This document shows positions 4,533-9,520 of a stretch of DNA of 9,520 nucleotides, piece after piece. Every line of letters begins with the position of its first letter. Position 1 is the stretch's first letter. The position numbers and the translations under genes were made by a program. This stretch comes from Paracoccaceae bacterium (GTDB lineage Bacteria; Pseudomonadota; Alphaproteobacteria; Rhodobacterales; Rhodobacteraceae). Location of the stretch: positions 1 to 9,520 of the forward strand of contig SLKW01000442.1 in assembly GCA_007134405.1 (NCBI GenBank). The letters run 5' to 3'. Below the pieces are notes generated by a model. That model made no database searches. It was not told where the DNA came from and worked only from the letters and a program-made list of their open reading frames with translations.

Positions 4533-5417
4533 ATGTACGCCATCCCCTTTCCCCCCGTTTCGCCCGAGATATTCTCGATCGATCTGTGGGGTTTCACTCT
4601 TGCGCTGCGCTGGTATGCGCTGGCCTACTTGGCGGGGTTCCTGATCGGCTGGCGGCTGATCGTCACGGCGCTGAGGCGTCCGGCGCTCTGGCCTGGCGAG
4701 CGCGCGCCAATGGAGCCCGCGGCGGTCGAGAACCTGCTGGCCTGGGTCATCGTCGGGGTGATCCTGGGCGGACGGCTGGGTTTCGTGTTCTTCTATCATC
4801 CGGGGTATTATCTGGCCAATCCGGGCGAGATCCTGCGTGTCTGGGAGGGCGGCATGTCCTTTCATGGCGGGCTTTTGGGCGTGGCGGCGGCGGGGTTCCT
4901 GTTTTGTCGCCAGCACGCGATCGCCACCTCTGCCCTGGCTGATGCGATCACGATGGTGGCGCCCGTGGGTCTGTTCCTGGGTCGGATCGCCAATTTCATC
5001 AATGCCGAGCTCTGGGGGCGGCCGACCGAGATGCCTTGGGGGGTGCTCTTTCCCGGCGCGGGAGGGATCTGCCCACCCGACTGGACCGGCCCCTGCGCCC
5101 GACATCCGACGCAGCTGTACGAGGCGGGGCTGGAAGGGCTGCTGCTGGGCGTGGTCATCTGGTATCTCGTGACCCGGCGCGCGGCGCTGCGCTTTCCCTG
5201 GGCGATCACCGGCACCTTCTTCACCGGCTACGGCGCGGCGCGGTTTTTGGTCGAGTTCTGGCGCGAGCCCGATCCGCAGTTCCTGGCCCTGCATCCGCGG
5301 GGCTACGTGGTCGCGCTGGGGGATGTCGGTGTCACGATGGGGCAGCTTCTGAGCTTGCCGATGCTGGCCCTGGGTCTGGCCCTGATCGCGCTTGCGCGGG
5401 CGCGCGGGCGGCAATGA
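4533..5417 (+). CDS. lgt: Prolipoprotein diacylglyceryl transferase
   Basis: This 294-residue polytopic inner-membrane enzyme transfers diacylglyceryl from phosphatidylglycerol to the lipobox cysteine of prolipoproteins, the first step of lipoprotein maturation. Seen in order are: WYALAYLAGFLIGWRL (28-42) in the first core helix; GGRLGFVFFYHP (79-90); SFHGGLLG with H111 (109-116), the family HGG motif; the Lgt signature GRIANFINAELWGRPTEMPW (150-169), with R151, N154 and E159; HPTQLYEAGLEG (191-202); and GYGAARFLVEFWREPD (232-247), whose Arg corresponds to an essential Arg of the E. coli enzyme. All the expected core residues are present. ATG 4533 has GGAG at 4524-4527; an ATG at 4452 is possible but adds 27 atypical residues. 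It is first in a three-gene operon, and its stop overlaps the next start. Confidence 0.95.
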   Translation: MYAIPFPPVSPEIFSIDLWGFTLALRWYALAYLAGFLIGWRLIVTALRRPALWPGERAPMEPAAVENLLAWVIVGVILGGRLGFVFFYHPGYYLANPGEILRVWEGGMSFHGGLLGVAAAGFLFCRQHAIATSALADAITMVAPVGLFLGRIANFINAELWGRPTEMPWGVLFPGAGGICPPDWTGPCARHPTQLYEAGLEGLLLGVVIWYLVTRRAALRFPWAITGTFFTGYGAARFLVEFWREPDPQFLALHPRGYVVALGDVGVTMGQLLSLPMLALGLALIALARARGRQ

Positions 5418-6484
5418 CCGGGCTTGCCGAGCGCCTCAAGGCGCGCATTCGCGCTCTGGGGCCGATGACGCTGGCCGAGTACATGGCTGAGTGCCACTTT
5501 GATCCGGTCGAAGGGTACTATGCGACGCGCGATCCGCTGGGCGCGGCCGGCGATTTCACCACCGCACCCGAGATCAGCCAGATGTTCGGCGAACTTGTCG
5601 GATTGAGCCTTGCGCAAAGCTGGCTGGACCAGGGGCGGCCGGCGCCCTTCCAACTCGCCGAACTAGGCCCCGGACGTGGAACGCTGATGACCGATATCTG
5701 GCGCGCGGCGGGTGTCGTACCGGGCTTTCGCGAAAGCGCGCGCGTTCATCTGGTCGAAGCCTCGCCCCACCTGCGCGCGATCCAGGCGCACAGGTTGAGC
5801 GACCTCCCGGTGACCTGGCATGCGAGTGCGGGCGAACTGCCTAAACTGCCGCTCTGGCTTGTCGCCAACGAGTTCTTCGATGCGCTTCCGATCCGCCAGT
5901 TTCAGCGTGACGGCACGGCCTGGCGCGAGCGGGTGGTGGGCTTGCATGAGGGGGATCTGGCGTTGGGTCTGACCGACCCCATGCCGCGGCCGGATCTGGC
6001 GCATCGGCGCGACGACACGCCCGAGGGCGGCATCGTCGAGCCTCGGCCGGCAGCCCTGCCCATCATGGCCGTCATCGAGGATCGCATCGCCGAGCGCGGT
6101 GGCGCGGCGCTCATCATCGATTACGGGGACTGGCGCAGCCGGGGCGATACCTTTCAGGCCTTGCGCGCCCATGCGCCGACCGATTCCTTTGCCGAGCCTG
6201 GAGCGGCGGATCTGACCGCGCATGTCGATTTCGAGGCGCTCGCTCATGCCGCCCCCCGGCTGCGCGCAAGCCGGCTTGCGCCGCAGGGCGTCTGGCTCGA
6301 TCGCCTCGGGATTAACCAACGCGCCGCGCGACTGGCCGAGAGCCTGACGGGCGGAGACCTCGTTTCGCATCTTGCCGCCACTCGCCGCTTGACCCACCCG
6401 GCGGAAATGGGAAACCTGTTCAAGGTGCTCGCTCTGGTTGCCGAGGGTGCGCCGATGCTGCCGGGGCTGGAGCCGAACGAGTAA
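5414..6484 (+). CDS. MidA/NDUFAF7-type SAM-dependent methyltransferase
   Basis: This 356-residue protein belongs to the Methyltransf_28 family (PF02636, former DUF185). Mitochondrial homologues (NDUFAF7/MidA) dimethylate an arginine of the complex I subunit NDUFS2 during assembly. Residues 20-60 carry the conserved LAEYM......GYY...DPLG..GDF.TAPEISQMFGE region; AELGPGRGTLM (82-92) is the SAM-binding glycine loop; HLVEAS (112-117) is the second SAM strand; ANEFFDALPIRQF (151-163) is the family signature; and IIDYGD (234-239) and TAHVDFEAL (268-276) follow. The ATG at 5414-5416 overlaps the lgt stop as ATGA, implying coupled translation. A longer in-frame extension upstream is only lgt antiframe. 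That it methylates complex I here is inferred from homology; no nuo gene is in view. Confidence 0.88.
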   Translation: MTGLAERLKARIRALGPMTLAEYMAECHFDPVEGYYATRDPLGAAGDFTTAPEISQMFGELVGLSLAQSWLDQGRPAPFQLAELGPGRGTLMTDIWRAAGVVPGFRESARVHLVEASPHLRAIQAHRLSDLPVTWHASAGELPKLPLWLVANEFFDALPIRQFQRDGTAWRERVVGLHEGDLALGLTDPMPRPDLAHRRDDTPEGGIVEPRPAALPIMAVIEDRIAERGGAALIIDYGDWRSRGDTFQALRAHAPTDSFAEPGAADLTAHVDFEALAHAAPRLRASRLAPQGVWLDRLGINQRAARLAESLTGGDLVSHLAATRRLTHPAEMGNLFKVLALVAEGAPMLPGLEPNE

Positions 6485-6503
6485 AAAGACCGACGCGGAG
6501 CCG

Positions 6504-7262
6504 ATGACGCTGGAAATCCTCATCTCCGACACGCTCGCGCCTCTGCGCCACGGGTTCTTTACCCGGCGGGGTGGCGCATCATCGGGCGTGTTTCAGGGGT
6601 TGAATTGCGGGGCGGGGTCGTCGGATCAGACCGATGTCGTCTCGATCAATCGCGGCCGCGTCGCGCATGCGCTCGATGTGGAGCCGGCCGCCCTGGTGAG
6701 CGCGAATCAGGTCCACTCGGCAGACGTGATCACCGTCACCGGCCCCGTGAACGGCCATGCCGGGCGTGCGGATGCCTTGGTCACGGCAACGCCGGGGCTG
6801 GCTCTGAGCGTGCTGACGGCAGACTGCATGCCGGTCCTGCTGGCCGACCATGACGCCGGCGTGATCGGCGCCGTTCATGCCGGTTGGCGCGGCGCGTTGT
6901 CGGGCGTTCTGGAAGCCACGCTCGATGCGATGGAGGCGCTGGGTGCCGAGCGGGCGGATATCACCGCCGTGATAGGCCCCTGCATCAGCCAGCGGGCCTA
7001 TGAAGTCGGGCCCGAGCTTCTGGAGGCATTTCTGGCCGAGGACCCGGAGTATCAGTGGTTCTTCGTGAACGGACACGGCGACCGGTATCTGTTCGATCTG
7101 CCCGCCTTCGGGCTCAAGCGGCTGCGCCGCGCCGGTATCGGGCACGCGGAATGGACGCGGCATTGCACCTATTCGCAGCCTGAACTCTTCTATTCCTACC
7201 GGCGCTCGACCAAATGCGGCGAGGCCGATTACGGACGACTCATTTCGGCGATACGACTGTGA
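6504..7262 (+). CDS. pgeF: Peptidoglycan editing factor PgeF (YfiH/laccase-domain)
   Basis: This 252-residue protein is of the PF02578 (Cu-oxidase_4, YfiH/YlmD) family. These were long annotated as polyphenol oxidases. The E. coli member PgeF removes peptidoglycan precursors wrongly carrying L-Ser in place of L-Ala, and purine-nucleoside phosphorylase/deaminase activity is reported for relatives. Motifs seen are: HGFFTRRGG(A)SSG (16-28); NQVHSADV (68-75) with metal ligand H71; ADALVT (89-94); LTADCMPVLL (104-113) with C108; GAVHAGWRG (122-130) with H126; GPCI (158-161); and HCTYS..E.FYSYRR (220-234). All three presumed zinc ligands are present. It starts 19 bases after the preceding stop with GGAG at 6497-6500, an unusually short 3-base spacing. 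It is last in the lgt operon and convergent with the next gene; no clear terminator is seen in the 60-base gap. Confidence 0.9.
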   Translation: MTLEILISDTLAPLRHGFFTRRGGASSGVFQGLNCGAGSSDQTDVVSINRGRVAHALDVEPAALVSANQVHSADVITVTGPVNGHAGRADALVTATPGLALSVLTADCMPVLLADHDAGVIGAVHAGWRGALSGVLEATLDAMEALGAERADITAVIGPCISQRAYEVGPELLEAFLAEDPEYQWFFVNGHGDRYLFDLPAFGLKRLRRAGIGHAEWTRHCTYSQPELFYSYRRSTKCGEADYGRLISAIRL

Positions 7263-7322
7263 CGCCATCGTTCTTGCCAGTTGCGAAGCCATTGATGGGT
7301 CGCGCGGCCGGCTGACCAACAC
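7263..7322. other. Convergent intergenic gap without clear terminator
   Basis: Sixty bases separate the converging ends of pgeF and the GntR gene. Only short, imperfect dyads are visible and there is no T-run on either strand, so how the two messages end is not evident. Confidence 0.5.
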
Positions 7323-8096
7323 TCATCTGGCACGATCCGACAGGAAGCGCCGGGTCACGGCCGCCTCCTGTCGCCGCATCAGGCCTTGCGCGGTCGCCAT
7401 ATGCGCCTCCATCACCGCGCGGGCCTGGGCTGGCTGGCCCTCGCGCAGCGCCTCGATCAGGCGCGTCTGGTAGGTAAGGCCCGACTGCCAAAGCTCGGGG
7501 TTGGTGTCGCTGTGCAGACCGCGCGCGACGGTGACCTCGCTCAGAAGCTCCGCCAGGAAACGCACGAAAAAGCGCAGGAGCGGATTTTCCGAGAACGCCG
7601 AGAGTTCGACGTGAAACCGCAGCGATGCGGCGTGGCGCGCGCCCTCGGTCATTTCGGCGGGAGGTGCGCTTTCTGCAACCACCTTCTCCAGATGTGCGAG
7701 CTGCGCCGCGCTGAGCTTTCCAGCAAGGCTGGCGGCCAGTTCGGGCTCCAGCGCGGCGCGCAGCTGGTAGATGTCGTCGATCGAGGGATGCGCGAAATAG
7801 ACGTAATTTCCAAGCAACGCGGCCGCCCGGTCTTCGGACACTTGGTGGACGAAGACCCCGCCCCCCGGTCCGGTGCGGGATTTGACCAGTCCTTGTGCCT
7901 CGAGAAGGCGGATGGCTTCGCGGATCGTGCCTTTTGCCATGCCGAAGCGGGCCATCAGATCCGTTTCGGAGGGCAGGCGATGGCCGGGTTGCCAGCCTTC
8001 GTCCATCACCCACTGCTTGATCGCCTCGGCCACTTTTTGCGGGCGCGACAGCCGTGGCCTCGGGTGCGGCTCAGAGCGGGTGGTGGCAGGCGGCAA
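7323..8096 (-). CDS. FadR-type GntR-family transcriptional regulator
   Basis: This 257-residue regulator has an N-terminal winged helix (about 19-85: KVAEAIKQWV, GHRLPSETDLMARFGMAKGT, IREAIRLLEAQGLVKSRTGPGGG) and a C-terminal all-helical FCD ligand-binding domain (about 107-240). It probably responds to a small organic acid or a nutrient imported by its neighbour. The FCD metal site looks incomplete: the first ligand, usually Asp in D..FH, is Ser158; H162 is kept; the His usual at the HxxxxxAL position is Gln210; H232 is kept. The start is TTG at 8094-8096, with GGAG at 8103-8106 six bases upstream; no ATG lies before the wing. It overlaps the end of the ABC ATPase gene by 26 bases, so it is likely the last gene of that operon and may control it. 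The effector is unknown. Confidence 0.87.
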   Translation of the reverse strand: MPPATTRSEPHPRPRLSRPQKVAEAIKQWVMDEGWQPGHRLPSETDLMARFGMAKGTIREAIRLLEAQGLVKSRTGPGGGVFVHQVSEDRAAALLGNYVYFAHPSIDDIYQLRAALEPELAASLAGKLSAAQLAHLEKVVAESAPPAEMTEGARHAASLRFHVELSAFSENPLLRFFVRFLAELLSEVTVARGLHSDTNPELWQSGLTYQTRLIEALREGQPAQARAVMEAHMATAQGLMRRQEAAVTRRFLSDRAR

Positions 8097-9018
8097 ACTG
8101 GTCTCCGTCGATGGGCCTGAGTTCCGGCCGCTCTGCCCGGCAGCGGTCCGAGGCGCGCGGGCAGCGGCTGGCGAAGGCGCAGCCGGGGGGCGGGTTCAGG
8201 GGGTCGGGCAACTCGCCCTGCGCGCCGCCGCCGATGGCACGGCCAACCTGCGGGGCACTGTCGGCGAGAAGCTTGGTATAGGGGTGGCGCGGCCGGGCGA
8301 AGACCTCGTCGGCCGGGCCGCTTTCGACCACGGCACCGAAATAGAGCACCATGATCCGGTCACTCACGGCCTCCACCACAGCAAGGTCGTGCGAGATGAA
8401 CAGGTAGGTGAGCCCGAATTCGGCCTTCAGATCGGCGAGCAGGTTGAGGACCTGCGCCTGCACCGAGACATCCAGCGCCGAGACCGGCTCGTCCAGAATC
8501 AGGATGCGGGCATTGGCCGCCAGGGCGCGGGCAATGCCGATCCGCTGCGCCTGCCCGCCGGAAAACTCGTGCGGGTAGCGGTCCAGGAATTCGGGGCGCA
8601 GGTTCACGGCATCGAGGAGTCCGTCAATGCGCTTCCTGCGCGCCATGCGGTCCATCCCGTGCAGACGGATGAGCGGAACCTCCAGGATCTGGCGGATCGT
8701 CTTGCGCGGGTTGAGGCTGCTGACGGGGTCCTGGAAGACGTATTGAATGCGTTTGCCGAAGGCCGCGGGATCGGCGCGGTCGAGTGCCTTGCCTTCGATT
8801 TCCACACGGCCTTCGGTAGGCGGTTGCAGCCCCACCAACATCCGCGCAAGCGTGGACTTGCCGCAGCCCGACTCGCCCACGATCCCCAGCGTTTCGCCCG
8901 TCTTTACCTCGAAGCTTGTCGGATGGACGGCATGGAGTATTGCCTTCGGCGGGCCGATCAGGCGTTTGCCGATGGGAAACCTGCAGGCCAGGTCTTCGGT
9001 CCTCAGCGCGATGGTCAT
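8071..9018 (-). CDS. Oligopeptide/dipeptide ABC ATP-binding subunit (DppF/OppF-like)
   Basis: This 315-residue cytoplasmic ATPase powers an importer of the peptide/nickel family. Motifs are: Walker [10 protein letters not shown] (48-56); Q-loop Q96 in VFQDP; signature SGGQAQRI (153-160, with A-Q in place of the more usual Q-R spacing); Walker B ILILDEP (172-178); D-loop SALD (180-183); and switch His H210 in FISHD. The C-terminal oligo_HPY extension contains HPYTK (245-249) and a four-Cys pattern (C280, C286, C293, C311) like that which binds an Fe-S cluster in a related DppD. The ATG at 9016-9018 overlaps the stop of the upstream ATPase as ATGA. As the DppF/OppF half it should pair with that DppD-like subunit; permeases and binding protein would lie outside the window. 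The substrate could be peptides, or sugars or other solutes in this family, and cannot be told. Confidence 0.9.
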   Translation of the reverse strand: MTIALRTEDLACRFPIGKRLIGPPKAILHAVHPTSFEVKTGETLGIVGESGCGKSTLARMLVGLQPPTEGRVEIEGKALDRADPAAFGKRIQYVFQDPVSSLNPRKTIRQILEVPLIRLHGMDRMARRKRIDGLLDAVNLRPEFLDRYPHEFSGGQAQRIGIARALAANARILILDEPVSALDVSVQAQVLNLLADLKAEFGLTYLFISHDLAVVEAVSDRIMVLYFGAVVESGPADEVFARPRHPYTKLLADSAPQVGRAIGGGAQGELPDPLNPPPGCAFASRCPRASDRCRAERPELRPIDGDQFAACHHPL

Positions 9019-9520
9019 TGCGCGGCCTCCTTTACCTGCGCTTCCGGATAGAGACAGCGCACTTTGCGCGCCCCGCCCTCGAGCGGGATCTCGCCAAGGC
9101 GGCAGTCGGGTTGCGCCTTGGGGCAACGGGGCGCGAAGGCGCAGCCGGGGGGCAGGTCGTCGACATTGGGCGGCAGGCCGGGGATCGCCTCCAGCCGCCG
9201 CCGGCCGGTGCCAAGCTCGGGCACGCAGGCGATGAGCCGCGCGGTATACGGATGGGCGGGGGCGGCGAGAATCTCGGCCGTCGGCCCCTCCTCGACGATG
9301 CGGCCGGCATACATGACGGCGACACGGTCGCACAGCTGCGCGACGACGCCGAAATCGTGGGTGATGAACAGGATCGCCAGCCCCCGGTCGCGGCGCAGAT
9401 CGTCGAGCAGCTTCAGGATCTGCGCCTGCACTGTCACGTCCAGCGCCGTTGTCGGCTCATCGGCGATCAGCACGTCGGGGTCGTTTGCCAGCGCCATGGC
9501 GATGCCGACCCGCTGGCGCA
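9015..9520 (-). CDS. Oligopeptide/dipeptide ABC ATP-binding subunit (DppD/OppD-like), partial
   Basis: The C-terminal 168 or so residues are in the window; the N-terminus with Walker A and Q-loop lies beyond the right edge. The visible part opens inside the ABC signature (RQRVGIAMA), then Walker [13 protein letters not shown], and [20 protein letters not shown] with the switch His. The oligo_HPY region follows: [24 protein letters not shown], and a Cys cluster starting PPGCAF.PRCP that continues through DCRL to a Cys near the C-terminus. [17 protein letters not shown] is the form typical of DppD/OppD subunits, in contrast to the DEPVSALD form of the downstream partner. The stop TGA at 9015-9017 overlaps the partner's ATG, so both are translated from one message and probably form the heterodimeric ATPase of one importer. 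Confidence 0.9.
   Translation of the reverse strand, partial: RQRVGIAMALANDPDVLIADEPTTALDVTVQAQILKLLDDLRRDRGLAILFITHDFGVVAQLCDRVAVMYAGRIVEEGPTAEILAAPAHPYTARLIACVPELGTGRRRLEAIPGLPPNVDDLPPGCAFAPRCPKAQPDCRLGEIPLEGGARKVRCLYPEAQVKEAAQ

Noticed and set aside
4383..5414. 343-codon - strand frame opposite lgt
   Set aside because: Gln/Arg/Pro-rich antisense shadow of lgt, which carries the full family motif set.
9019..9333. Upstream in-frame extension of the DppF-like ATPase (420 residues in all)
   Set aside because: The extension is an out-of-frame reading of the upstream ATPase. The ATG at 9018 overlaps that gene's stop and fits the family N-terminus.
1..9520. CRISPR array, tRNA, rRNA or phage module
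   Set aside because: No regularly spaced repeats with unique spacers, no cloverleaf or rRNA-like segments, and no phage structural genes were seen. The only regular repeat is the coding 18-bp tandem.

Overview
The window is high-GC DNA from an alphaproteobacterium, most likely a member of the Rhodobacteraceae/Roseobacter group. That assignment rests on protein style, on the gene set (UbiK-type factor next to lgt, then lgt, a MidA-like methyltransferase and pgeF), and on the GC-rich codon use. It is inferred from sequence recalled from memory, not from a search.

Positions 1 to about 2000 are a graveyard of mobile DNA and gene remnants. On the + strand there is an IS5-type transposase fragment that enters from the left edge and breaks off at about 142. 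Fused to that break, on the - strand, is a serine recombinase reduced to its N-terminal ~78 residues. It is preceded by its two usual small partner genes, a 43-residue ORF and a roughly 120-residue protein. Next, on the +, comes the C-terminal end of an IS66 transposase (about 857-1069), with a probable right end near 1097. After about 340 bases without a recognisable gene, the + strand carries a frameshifted C-terminal remnant of what looks like an FAD/NAD(P)-binding protein (about 1440-1880). Two clear dyad structures (1936-1951 and 2022-2056) follow.

Positions 2075-4425 hold four ordinary genes on the - strand. In the direction of transcription they are ubiK-like, diacylglycerol kinase (dgkA), a 60-residue two-TM PLDc_N protein, and an exported protein with two PRC-barrel domains that ends at a strong intrinsic terminator (2075-2100). 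Envelope and membrane-lipid functions dominate this block.

Positions 4533-7262 form a tight + strand operon: lgt (prolipoprotein diacylglyceryl transferase), a MidA/NDUFAF7-type SAM methyltransferase whose start overlaps the lgt stop, and pgeF (peptidoglycan editing factor). Positions 7323-9520 form a - strand operon: two oligopeptide/dipeptide-type ABC ATP-binding subunits (the upstream one cut by the window edge) and a FadR-type GntR regulator. Each start overlaps the preceding stop, so the regulator is probably co-transcribed with the transporter.

I do not see a new multi-gene system. The points most worth a second look are the mosaic IS/recombinase junctions, the recombinase module with its overlooked 43-residue ORF, the 18-bp in-frame tandem repeat in the PRC-barrel gene, a Glu-to-Gln change at a probable metal-ligand position of DgkA, apparent loss of metal-ligand residues in the GntR FCD domain, and the nested hairpin at 2022-2056.
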